A stretch of 64,000 bases of DNA from JAGNNV01 sp031412915. Lineage in GTDB: Bacteria > Acidobacteriota > Vicinamibacteria > Fen-336 > JAGNNV01. This document shows, piece after piece, positions 8,334 to 16,657 of the stretch. The stretch's first letter is position 1. Each line of letters starts with the position of its first letter. The position numbers were made by a program, and so were the translations under genes. The notes beneath the pieces were generated by a model, which made no database searches, was not told where the DNA came from, and saw only the letters and a program-made list of their open reading frames with translations. Location of the stretch: assembly GCA_031412915.1 (NCBI GenBank), contig JANODX010000020.1, forward strand, positions 1 through 64,000. The letters are read 5' to 3'.

Positions 8334-9575
8334 ATGCCCTTCCAGGAAGCCATCGCCATCGCCGTGGCCTCGGTCCGGGCCAACAAGCTGAGGTCCGTCC
8401 TCACCATTCTGGGCGTGGTCATCGGGATCGCCTCGGTGATCGCAGTGGTCGCCATCACCGACGGCCTCGATCGCTACATGGCCGACAAGGTCCTGGCTCT
8501 TGGAACCAAGAGTTTCACCATCCAGAAATTTCCCGACGTCATCGTCTCGTTCGACCAGTTTCGCGAGTTCAACAAGCGCAAGGATCTCGTCCTCCGCGAT
8601 GTCGATCTGGTCCGAGAGGCCTGCACGCTGTGCTCCGAAGTGGGAGGCCTGCTGGTCACGGGCCGAACCGTGAAGTACGGATCGCTCCGCCAGGAGGGCG
8701 CTCAAATCATGGGCATCACCGAGAACTTCGCCCGCATCGGAGCCATTCGAGATCTCCTGACCGGCCGGCACCTCATCAATGACGACATCGATTCCGCCCG
8801 GCCGGTCGCGGTTATCGGCACCGACATCGTGGAGGCGCTCTTTCCGACCGCCGAACCCCTGGGCAAGGAAGTCATCATCGACGGGAATCGCCTGCGCGTG
8901 GTGGGAGTCGCGGAACGCAAGGGCAAGGTCTTCGGCCAGAGTCAGGACAATTTCATCTGGACCCCCATCACCGCGTTCCGGAAGTCGTTCGGTTCGAGAC
9001 GGTCCGTGACCATTCAGGCGGAGGCTCGGTCCATGGCGGTCTTCGAACAGGCCCAGGATCAGGCCCGACTGGCCCTGCGCAATCGGCGCCACCTCGAGTA
9101 CTCACAGCCCGACGACTTCAATATCGAAACCGGGGAAAGCGTCATGGACCTGTGGAACAGCGCGACCCAGGGCATTTACGTGGTGACCATCGTGGTGACG
9201 GGAATCAGCCTGCTCGTGGGCGGGGTGGTGGTGATGAACATCATGCTGGTCTCGGTCACGGAACGAATCAAGGAGATCGGCGTTCGCAAAGCCCTGGGCG
9301 CCCGTCGCCGCGACATTCAGAGACAATTCATCGTCGAGTCGGTCCTGCTCACGGGAATCGGGGGCATCCTGGGCGTGCTTCTGGCCACCCTGTTTTCCTT
9401 CGCGGTCGGCAAACTCATGTCGGGTGTCGTGGGCGATGAATTCACCGCACCCGTCCAGCTGTGGGCAGTCGCCGCGGCCGTCGTGTCCTCCACCGTGGTG
9501 GGGCTGGTGGCCGGGATTTACCCCGCTTCCCGCGCCGCCGCCCTCGACCCGGTGGTCGCCCTGAGGAGCGAGTAG
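8334..9575 (+). CDS. MacB-type ABC permease, first copy
   Basis: A 413-residue inner-membrane protein with the MacB architecture. An N-terminal transmembrane helix (LRSVLTILGVVIGIASVIAVVAI) is followed by a large periplasmic MacB_PCD domain (about 45-270), then three C-terminal helices of the FtsX family. These include the conserved segment MNIMLVSVTERIKEIGVRKALGARRRDI. It is separated from the ATPase by 28 bases and from the second permease by two. Paired with that paralogue it probably forms a heterodimeric permease for a lipid, peptide or envelope substrate; no substrate can be read from the sequence. The C-terminus AALDPVVALRSE matches the usual family ending DPIEALRYE. Confidence 0.9.
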   Translation: MPFQEAIAIAVASVRANKLRSVLTILGVVIGIASVIAVVAITDGLDRYMADKVLALGTKSFTIQKFPDVIVSFDQFREFNKRKDLVLRDVDLVREACTLCSEVGGLLVTGRTVKYGSLRQEGAQIMGITENFARIGAIRDLLTGRHLINDDIDSARPVAVIGTDIVEALFPTAEPLGKEVIIDGNRLRVVGVAERKGKVFGQSQDNFIWTPITAFRKSFGSRRSVTIQAEARSMAVFEQAQDQARLALRNRRHLEYSQPDDFNIETGESVMDLWNSATQGIYVVTIVVTGISLLVGGVVVMNIMLVSVTERIKEIGVRKALGARRRDIQRQFIVESVLLTGIGGILGVLLATLFSFAVGKLMSGVVGDEFTAPVQLWAVAAAVVSSTVVGLVAGIYPASRAAALDPVVALRSE

Positions 9576-9577
9576 AC

Positions 9578-10828
9578 ATGGCCCGACCCAGGTCGGCGCG
9601 CATCGCGGTGTTTGGACTCTGGGAGGCCATCAAGATGGGCCTCTCGTCGCTCGCCGCCTACAAGATGCGGGCCGCCCTCACCATCCTCGGTGTGGTGATG
9701 GGGATCATGACCGTCTCCGTGGTGTCCTCCATCATTGCCGGCCTGAACAACTCCCTTTCCTCTCAGCTCAACAAGCTGGGGTCGGCCTTCATCCTGGTGC
9801 GACCCTTCCAGCCGGGTGAGAACGCGCCCGCGGAAGAGCGACGAAGACGCAAACTGCTCTCCGACGATGAGGTCAAGGCCATCCGCGAGCTGTCCTACGT
9901 TTCCCAGATCAGCCCGCTCGAGTTCGTGCGCGCCGACCTCATCAAGTACAAGGACTTCCGGATCAACTCGGCCCAGGTCTTCGGGACCACGCCGGACTAC
10001 GAGGGCGTGCACAACGTCTTCGTTGAACGGGGACGCTTCTTCAACGAAAGTGAAACCTCCCGTTCGGCCCTCGTTTGCGTGATCGGACCGGCCATCGTCG
10101 ACGCCGTCTTTCCCGGACTCGATCCCCTGGACAAGGAACTCTCGATCGACGGAAGGAAGTTCCGGGTCATCGGGGTGACCGAGCGTCAGGGGAAGTTTCT
10201 CTTCATCGACCGGGATAATTTCATTCTCGCGCCCCTCAAGAGTCTCCCGCCCGCCAACTTCATGGGGCTTCAGGGCTATGCGGCCGACATCAAGGCGGTG
10301 TCGCCGGAACGCCTGGCCCAGGCGGAAGAGCAGATCCGCGAGACCCTGAGGCGAAAGCGCCGTCTCAAGTTCTTCGCCAAAGACACGTTCGCCGTCTTCA
10401 CTCAGGACGCCATCACCGATCTCTACAACCAGATCACGGGCGGGATCTACATGGTGATGATCGCCATCTCATCGATCGGCCTCGTGGTGGGCGGCGTCGG
10501 GGTCATGAACATCATGCTCGTCTCGGTGACCGAGCGAACGCGGGAGATCGGGATTCGCAAGGCCCTGGGCGCCAAGAAGCGGGACATTCTCTGGCAGTTC
10601 CTGACCGAAGCCATGACCCTCACCGGGGTGGGCGGAATTCTCGGCATCGCCATCGGCGGCGGTTTCGCGGCTATCGTGAATGCCCTTTCGCCCTTTCCCG
10701 CCGCGTTCCAGCCTCAATGGGTGGGCGCGGCATTCGTGTCGTCGCTGGTGGTCGGACTGTTCTTCGGTCTGTGGCCGGCGCTCAAGGCGGCTCGACTCGA
10801 TCCCATCGACGCCCTCCGATACGAGTAG
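9578..10828 (+). CDS. MacB-type ABC permease, second copy
   Basis: A 416-residue paralogue of the preceding gene with the same layout: N-terminal helix (MRAALTILGVVMGIMTVSVVSSI), periplasmic MacB_PCD domain, and three C-terminal helices. The FtsX signature is MNIMLVSVTERTREIGIRKALGAKKRDI, and the protein ends LDPIDALRYE. The ATG at 9578 lies two bases after the previous stop. In-frame codons upstream encode an arginine-rich shadow and were rejected as start. Two permeases served by one ATPase suggest an obligate heterodimer rather than MacB homodimers, as seen in several operons of Acidobacteriota and Bacteroidota. Confidence 0.9.
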   Translation: MARPRSARIAVFGLWEAIKMGLSSLAAYKMRAALTILGVVMGIMTVSVVSSIIAGLNNSLSSQLNKLGSAFILVRPFQPGENAPAEERRRRKLLSDDEVKAIRELSYVSQISPLEFVRADLIKYKDFRINSAQVFGTTPDYEGVHNVFVERGRFFNESETSRSALVCVIGPAIVDAVFPGLDPLDKELSIDGRKFRVIGVTERQGKFLFIDRDNFILAPLKSLPPANFMGLQGYAADIKAVSPERLAQAEEQIRETLRRKRRLKFFAKDTFAVFTQDAITDLYNQITGGIYMVMIAISSIGLVVGGVGVMNIMLVSVTERTREIGIRKALGAKKRDILWQFLTEAMTLTGVGGILGIAIGGGFAAIVNALSPFPAAFQPQWVGAAFVSSLVVGLFFGLWPALKAARLDPIDALRYE

Positions 10829-10852
10829 ATTCGGCCACGAGGAGGCTCCCTC

Positions 10853-11599
10853 GTGACCGAAACCCCGGACCGTTCGCTCCTGGCTCCCGAATCCGGTTCG
10901 TTCCCCGGGAACCTGTTCAATCTCTACTTCGAGCCCACGGAAACCTTTCCGAAGATCTTCGCGAACCCTCGGGTCTTTCTGCCCATCCTCCTGCAGACGG
11001 CACTCAGCGTCCTCTCCATCTCGATCTGGCTCGGCAAGGTCGATACCCGCGAGTTCATTCGCCTTCAGATGGAGCAGAACCCCCGCGTCCAGCAGTTGCC
11101 CGCCGAACAGATAGAAAGGATCATCGACGCCCAGGCCAGCTTCATGAGGATCTGGGGACGCGTCGGCCCCCTCATCGTCCCGGTCGTGTTCGACCTCGCT
11201 CTCGCCTTGGTCTTCCTGTTCGTCTTTCGTTTCTTCCTCGCGGCCGAGGTTTCTTTCCCGCAATCTCTCGCCACCGTGGCCTGGACCTTCGCGGCTCTCG
11301 GCCTGATCCAGACCCCGATTCTCCTGGCCGTGTTCTCCCTGAAGGGGGACTGGAATCTCGACCCCAATGAGGTCATACAGGCGAACCCGACCCTTTTCTT
11401 CGAACCAGGCGACCTGTCGCGGTGGCTCTCTAGCCTCTGCTCCAGCATCGACGTCTTCTCGTTATGGACAGTGTTCCTGCTCGCCACCGGCTACTCGGTC
11501 GCGTCCCAGCGTGGATTGAGCAGCGGCCTTTGGGGGGTCGGCATCCCCTGGCTGATCTACGTCATGGTCAAGATGGCGTTTCGAGCCATCGTCGGATAG
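10853..11599 (+). CDS. Yip1 family integral membrane protein
   Basis: A 248-residue polytopic protein beginning with GTG at 10853. The opening FNLYFEPTETFPKIFANPRVFLPILL matches the start of bacterial YIP1/DUF1282-type proteins. About five hydrophobic segments follow (around 42-60, 100-125, 138-160, 195-215 and 220-240). A charged extracytoplasmic loop lies between the first two. Bacterial Yip1-like proteins have no defined role. It follows the exporter permease by 24 bases, so it is probably cotranscribed and may be an accessory membrane subunit. Confidence 0.7.
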   Translation: MTETPDRSLLAPESGSFPGNLFNLYFEPTETFPKIFANPRVFLPILLQTALSVLSISIWLGKVDTREFIRLQMEQNPRVQQLPAEQIERIIDAQASFMRIWGRVGPLIVPVVFDLALALVFLFVFRFFLAAEVSFPQSLATVAWTFAALGLIQTPILLAVFSLKGDWNLDPNEVIQANPTLFFEPGDLSRWLSSLCSSIDVFSLWTVFLLATGYSVASQRGLSSGLWGVGIPWLIYVMVKMAFRAIVG

Positions 11600-11651
11600 C
11601 GCGGTCCGGGCCTCGCCGCTCGTACGAAGCGGAAGGTAACCTCGCATCTCC

Positions 11652-13505
11652 ATGTGTGGAATTGCGGGCGTGGTCGAAGCGGAGGGGGCCCCTTCCCGCG
11701 AACTTCTGGAGCGGATGGGACAAAGAATCGTCCATCGCGGTCCGGATGATGGGCGCCTCGAAGTCTTCGGTCGCGCCGGCTTCTCGTTTCGCCGCCTCTC
11801 GATCATCGACGTGGCGGGAGGCGCCCAGCCGATCTCGAATGAGACCGGCCGCATCCACGTCATGGCCAACTGCGAGGTCTACAACTACCTCGAACTGCGC
11901 CGCGAGCTCGAGTCCCTGGGACACCGCTTCAAGACCCGCTCCGACGTGGAGACGATCGTTCACGGGTACGAACAGTGGGGGGACGACGTTCCGAGACATC
12001 TCGCGGGAATGTTCGCCTTCGCGATCTACGATGAGGATCGGCAACGACTGCTGCTGGCCCGAGACCGTCTTGGCAAGAAGCCTCTGGTCTACGCCGAATC
12101 AAACGGGCGGCTCACGTTCGGCAGTGAATTCTCCGCGGTGCTGGCCGACCGTCGGGTTTCCCGGGAGGTGGACCGAAGGGCGATTCACGACTACCTGACC
12201 TACCAGTACGTCCCCACTCCGGCCTCCGGGTTCAAGGCGATCCGGAAACTCCCGCCCGCGCACATCCTGGTTTTCGAAGGCGGGGCGGCGAAGATCTCGC
12301 GCTACTGGCAGCCCAGTTGCACGCCGCGGCTCGGCCTTTCGATGGAAGACGCGATCGCCGAGACCGAACTTCGCCTCAAGGCGGCGGTGCGGAAGCGCCT
12401 GATGAGCGAGGTTCCGCTGGGCGCGTTTCTTTCCGGCGGGGTCGATTCGTCTTTGATCGTGGCTCTCATGTCCGAGTTCACGAAGGTCAAGACGTTCTCC
12501 ATAGGCTTCGAGGAGAGCGGTTTCAATGAGCTCCCGCATGCCCGCGCGGTGGCGGAGCGGTACGCGACCGACCATCACGAGTTCGTGGTGAGGTCGAATG
12601 CGGCGGAGGTTCTGCCCAAACTCGTCCGGCACTACGGAGAGCCCTATGCCGATTCGTCGGCCCTGCCCTCCTACTACCTGGCCAAACTCACGCGCGAGCA
12701 TGTGACGGTGGCGTTGAACGGCGACGGCGGAGATGAGTTCTTCGCCGGCTACGACCGGTATCGAGCCCTTCCCTACTTCAAACTGGCTCGCCTTCTCATG
12801 CCGTTTGGTCCGGTGGCACGCGCGCTCTCCCAGTGGCGCGCCCTTCCCCTCCGCGCTCGACGCGCTTTCGCCGGAGCCGGACACAATCCGCGGCAGGGCT
12901 ACGCGCGTCTCATGTCGTACTTTTCGCCGGAACAGAAGACCCGCGTCTACACCGCGGCCATGCGACAGGAGGTCGACGCGACCGATTCCTACGAGTGGCT
13001 GTACGCCTTCATGAAAGAGTCGAGGGAGCCTTTGGACGTGAGGCTCCTCCAGTACACCGACGCCATGACGTACCTTCCGGGCGACATCCTGACCAAGGTC
13101 GACATCGCGACCATGGCGGCCTCCCTCGAGGGTCGTTCGCCTCTTCTCGATCATGAACTTGTGGAGTGGGCGCTTCGGGTCCCCGAGAACATCTCCAGCA
13201 ATATGTTCCAGGGGAAGCTGGTCCTCAAGGCTCTGGCCCGAAAACATCTGCCCGCCTCGGTGATCGACCGTCCCAAGATGGGCTTCGCCATCCCGATTGG
13301 CGCCTGGTTTGTCGGCGAACTTCAGCCCATGGTCCGCGACACCCTTCTTTCGCAAGCCGCGCGGGAACGGGGGATCTTCGATCCGGCCGCCGTGGAGCGC
13401 ATGATCTCGGATCACGTCTCCGGCCGCGAGGCGCATGGCTTCAGGCTCTGGGCGCTGCTCTGCCTTGAGTTGTGGTTCAAGGAGGTGGTGGAAGAAATCT
13501 CATGA
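11652..13505 (+). CDS. asnB: asparagine synthase-like glutamine amidotransferase (copy 1)
   Basis: A 617-residue AsnB-type protein. The N-terminal Ntn-hydrolase glutaminase domain begins MCGIAGVV with catalytic Cys2 and contains RHRGPD-like VHRGPDD and RDRLGKKPL. The C-terminal synthetase domain has the PP-loop SGGVDSS at about 260. In surface-glycan loci such enzymes are thought to amidate uronic acids (as proposed for WbpS) rather than make free asparagine. One oddity is that the oxyanion-hole motif, usually NGEIYN, reads NCEVYN, a Gly-to-Cys change that could affect glutaminase activity. It ends in a 6-bp convergent overlap with the next gene. Which acceptor it amidates is not visible. Confidence 0.88.
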   Translation: MCGIAGVVEAEGAPSRELLERMGQRIVHRGPDDGRLEVFGRAGFSFRRLSIIDVAGGAQPISNETGRIHVMANCEVYNYLELRRELESLGHRFKTRSDVETIVHGYEQWGDDVPRHLAGMFAFAIYDEDRQRLLLARDRLGKKPLVYAESNGRLTFGSEFSAVLADRRVSREVDRRAIHDYLTYQYVPTPASGFKAIRKLPPAHILVFEGGAAKISRYWQPSCTPRLGLSMEDAIAETELRLKAAVRKRLMSEVPLGAFLSGGVDSSLIVALMSEFTKVKTFSIGFEESGFNELPHARAVAERYATDHHEFVVRSNAAEVLPKLVRHYGEPYADSSALPSYYLAKLTREHVTVALNGDGGDEFFAGYDRYRALPYFKLARLLMPFGPVARALSQWRALPLRARRAFAGAGHNPRQGYARLMSYFSPEQKTRVYTAAMRQEVDATDSYEWLYAFMKESREPLDVRLLQYTDAMTYLPGDILTKVDIATMAASLEGRSPLLDHELVEWALRVPENISSNMFQGKLVLKALARKHLPASVIDRPKMGFAIPIGAWFVGELQPMVRDTLLSQAARERGIFDPAAVERMISDHVSGREAHGFRLWALLCLELWFKEVVEEIS

Positions 13506-14624
13506 ACGGCGGTCCCGGTCGGAAGATCGCGACCGGATCGAGCTCGGTTGAACGATCCCTCGGAGAATCGTGTCCAGCTCCGATGTGATTCGATCGACCG
13601 AAAAATCTTCAGCGCGCTTCCGTGCCGCTTCGCCAAGGCGAGCGCGCAGAGCTGGATCCCCTAGAGCACGATTGATGGCCGCGGCAAGGTCCGGGACGGT
13701 CGGGGGGGGGAGCAGCGCCTGAACGCCGTGCTCCAACAGATCCGAGGCGGCGCCTACCCTGGTAGCCACGATGCACCGGCCAAGGGTCATGGCCTCCATC
13801 AGGGCATTCGACATCCCCTCCGAGAGAGACGGCTGGACAAACACATCCGCGCCGGCGACGAAAGGGAGCGGATCTTGTTTGTGCCCAAGGAACGTGACGC
13901 GATCGGAAAGTCCTCTCGTTTTCGTGAACGCACACAGGCGTTCCCGCTCAGGTCCATCGCCCACGAGCACGAGCTGCGCGCCGGGGGTTGATTCTCTAGT
14001 GGCGGCAAAGGCGTCGATCAGCATCCGATGCCCCTTGACCAGCTCGAGTTGCCCGACCGAGAGGACCACGGGTCCGGCGCCGATGCCGATCTCGGACCAA
14101 TTTACCGCCGCGGCAACCGTCGAGGCCACGCTGTTGGGAAGGTAGGCGACTCGGGAAACACGAGGAAACCCGAGCTGTTCCTCCCGCAGCGCGGTCATCG
14201 AGTTGAACAGCGTCAGATCCGCTCCTTGATGAGCGACCCGAGCGATGAGCCTCTGGAAGTGGGTGAGGGTATCGCGATACGAAGAGCGAACGGACAACAC
14301 GATCGCCGGACGGTGTTTGAGCAAGGACGCAGCCAGAACGGTCAACTGATTTGCCAGAAAGAGAAAAGAAACGACGACGTCCGGCGACGCATTCCTGATT
14401 GTCTCGCGAAGTCTCGCTACCACGCCTGGATCGAACGGGCCGCGACGGTGGAGAGAAGTGACTGGAATGGAAGCGTGGGCAAGCTGATCGGCGAAGTCGT
14501 TCCGCTCTTTGATCAGAACCATCGAGACCGCCCACCCCAATGCCTTGAGTCCGCGGGCAAGGAGAACGGCCTGCTTCTCGGCCCCCGCGCGCGCCAGATC
14601 GTTGATGACGAAGAGCACCCTCAC
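13500..14624 (-). CDS. glycosyltransferase family 4 protein
   Basis: A 374-residue GT-B fold enzyme. The N-terminal half opens MRVLFVINDLARAGAEKQAVLLARGL, the usual acceptor-domain start of GT4. The C-terminal half carries the nucleotide-sugar site: VLSVGQLELVKGHRMLIDAF, LVLVGDGPERERL, and the E-x7-E region SEGMSNALMEAMTLGRCIVAT. It probably adds one sugar to a lipid-linked glycan at the cytoplasmic face. It lies 37 bases downstream of the second asparagine-synthase gene on the same strand, so the two are probably cotranscribed. Its 3' end overlaps the convergent copy-1 gene. Sugar specificity cannot be inferred. Confidence 0.88.
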   Translation of the reverse strand: MRVLFVINDLARAGAEKQAVLLARGLKALGWAVSMVLIKERNDFADQLAHASIPVTSLHRRGPFDPGVVARLRETIRNASPDVVVSFLFLANQLTVLAASLLKHRPAIVLSVRSSYRDTLTHFQRLIARVAHQGADLTLFNSMTALREEQLGFPRVSRVAYLPNSVASTVAAAVNWSEIGIGAGPVVLSVGQLELVKGHRMLIDAFAATRESTPGAQLVLVGDGPERERLCAFTKTRGLSDRVTFLGHKQDPLPFVAGADVFVQPSLSEGMSNALMEAMTLGRCIVATRVGAASDLLEHGVQALLPPPTVPDLAAAINRALGDPALRARLGEAARKRAEDFSVDRITSELDTILRGIVQPSSIRSRSSDRDRRS

Positions 14625-14661
14625 AACCAGAACCCACCCGGCACGTCACTCGACCCGGGCA

Positions 14662-16593
14662 TCATGGACCGGCACACTCGCGAAGCCAGATCGCGGTTGC
14701 GCACCAGCGCGCCAGAAACGGCCGCTCGGCCAGGGCCTCTCCCATCGCCAGTTGCTTCTGGACGAAGCGCCGATCCAGCCGGCCACCAAGGTCGCCGCAA
14801 TCTGCCAGGGCCTCGCGCACAACCGGAAAGGCCTCACGCAACAACCGCCCTTCCGGAGTGGCGAAGCCGAGCTTGTCCTTCCTGCGAACGATGGAGGCGG
14901 GCAGGATGTCCGAGACGGCGTCACGAAGGATGGATTTCGTCCAGCCTCCCCGAAAAAGGGACGCGGGGGAGAGCCGCAGGCCTGCCTCAATCATCCGAAA
15001 GTCGAGAAAGGGCAGTCGCGCCTCCACCGCGAAACGCATGGTGTTGCGATCTTCGTACCGGAGCAGGGCGGGAAGACTGGTGACGGTCAGGCTGCGCCGT
15101 CGCTCGTCGTCAATCCGCCGATGCGGCTGATGCTTTAGTCCGGGCTCGGCGATCGATCCGATACCGTGGGCGAAGGCCTCGCCCGGCAACACCGCGTGGG
15201 AGACAAACCGGGCGCGAATGCGGGAACGGATCGCCACGGGCCATGGGAGGCGATGGTAGGCAGCGAGAGCGCCGAGCCAGAGCGACGATCGTGACATGTT
15301 CACGGCCAGCGCGCGCGTTTCGCGAAACGCCGCCAGGGAGCCGCGCTCGTGCCAGATCTGTGCCAGGTAAGGCCCCGCCTGATAGTGATATCCAGCCAGG
15401 AGTTCGTCGGCCCCCTGCCCGTCCAGAAGGACCTTGACCCCGGCGGAGGCCGCCGCCCGGGCCACACAGTACTGCGTGTAAGCCCCGAGGGATGGCGCGG
15501 GCTCGCCTTGGGCACGGATGAAATCCACGAGGTCTTGACCGAGGCTCGCCCCGTCGGGGGTGACAACATGGGCGATGACGCCGGTGGCGGCAACCGCGTC
15601 TTTCACATACGGTCCCTCCGAGAAACCGGCATCATCGTAGACCGCGGAGAAAGCGTGGTAGTCATTCTCGCCCTTGATCTGCCGCGAAGAAAGCGCGGTT
15701 ATGGCGGAGGAATCGAGCCCGCCCGAGAGACATGTCCCCACGGGCACGTCGCTGCGCCGTCTTATGCGGATGGAGTCGTCGAGAAGGTGCGCGAACTCGT
15801 CGACGGTCGGATCGACGCCTCCTTCGGAGGGAAGGGAGTACCAGCGCGACACCGTCATGTCATGGCTCTCGATGCTGAGCTCGAGCGTTCCCCCTGGAGG
15901 AACGCGGTTGACCCCTTCGAAGAAGGTCCGCTCGCCTTCATCGACGAGGCCCTGGCGCAGGAAGGAGGACAGGACCCTTTCGTCCGCGCGGCGGACGGAA
16001 CCATTGAGGGTCAGGGCGGCAATCTCTGAAGCAAAGGCGAACGACGTGCGATCGCGCCGGTAGAAGAGCGGCTTCTCCCCGAATCGATCGCGAGACAAGA
16101 CCAGGCGACGGTCCCGGAGATCGAGAAGACCAAAGGCCCACATCCCGTTCAGACGATGCAAGGCCGAAGCACCCCAGGCCTCCCAGCCGGCGAGCAGAAC
16201 CTCCGTGTCCGAGGCGGTCGAGAATGAGAAACCAAGGCCTTCGAGTTCCCTCCGGAGTTCGATGTAGTTGTAGATCTCGCCGTTGTAGGTGATCCAGAAC
16301 CGGCCGTCGCGGGACGACATCGGCTGGTGTCCGCCCACCGAGAGATCCAGTATCGAGAGCCTCCGGTGGCCGAATGCGACATCGAATGGCGCGGTGTCTA
16401 TGCTGGCCAGATCGACTCCCGGGGCGGCCGGATGGGAGTCGCCGCCTCGGCCGAGACACACCGTGCCGGAGCGACTCCCCACCAGGAGATAGCCCTCGTC
16501 GTCGGGACCGCGATGGCGGAGAGCGTCGGTCATGCGGCCGATGTCCCGTAGAAGGGTCGGATCGCGAGCCACGACGCCGACAATGCCGCACAT
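14662..16593 (-). CDS. asnB: asparagine synthase-like glutamine amidotransferase (copy 2)
   Basis: A 643-residue AsnB-type protein. MCGIVGVV (catalytic Cys2), LRHRGPDDEG, the oxyanion motif YNGEIYNY and RDRFGEKPLFYR define the glutaminase domain. The PP-loop CLSGGLDSS lies near residue 288, followed by the usual DGQGADELLAGYHY. It has an ~25-residue insertion after LRHRGPDDEGYLL relative to copies 1 and 4 (a Gly-rich stretch ending before DTAPFDVAFGHRR). The start at 16593 is fixed by the MCG motif, because the Cys must be residue 2 after Met removal. The next gene upstream is divergent. It is presumably an amidating enzyme for glycan modification. Confidence 0.88.
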   Translation of the reverse strand: MCGIVGVVARDPTLLRDIGRMTDALRHRGPDDEGYLLVGSRSGTVCLGRGGDSHPAAPGVDLASIDTAPFDVAFGHRRLSILDLSVGGHQPMSSRDGRFWITYNGEIYNYIELRRELEGLGFSFSTASDTEVLLAGWEAWGASALHRLNGMWAFGLLDLRDRRLVLSRDRFGEKPLFYRRDRTSFAFASEIAALTLNGSVRRADERVLSSFLRQGLVDEGERTFFEGVNRVPPGGTLELSIESHDMTVSRWYSLPSEGGVDPTVDEFAHLLDDSIRIRRRSDVPVGTCLSGGLDSSAITALSSRQIKGENDYHAFSAVYDDAGFSEGPYVKDAVAATGVIAHVVTPDGASLGQDLVDFIRAQGEPAPSLGAYTQYCVARAAASAGVKVLLDGQGADELLAGYHYQAGPYLAQIWHERGSLAAFRETRALAVNMSRSSLWLGALAAYHRLPWPVAIRSRIRARFVSHAVLPGEAFAHGIGSIAEPGLKHQPHRRIDDERRRSLTVTSLPALLRYEDRNTMRFAVEARLPFLDFRMIEAGLRLSPASLFRGGWTKSILRDAVSDILPASIVRRKDKLGFATPEGRLLREAFPVVREALADCGDLGGRLDRRFVQKQLAMGEALAERPFLARWCATAIWLRECAGP

Positions 16594-16657
16594 CGGTTTG
16601 ATTGTCGCAGAAATCCGCGCCCGGTCCGCGAAGAGAGCCGGTGCTAAGTTCCTTCCG

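Noticed and set aside
16532..16657. An upstream start for the GT-C-like gene
   Set aside because: It would overlap the MCG start of the divergent amidotransferase and adds a basic stretch without similarity.
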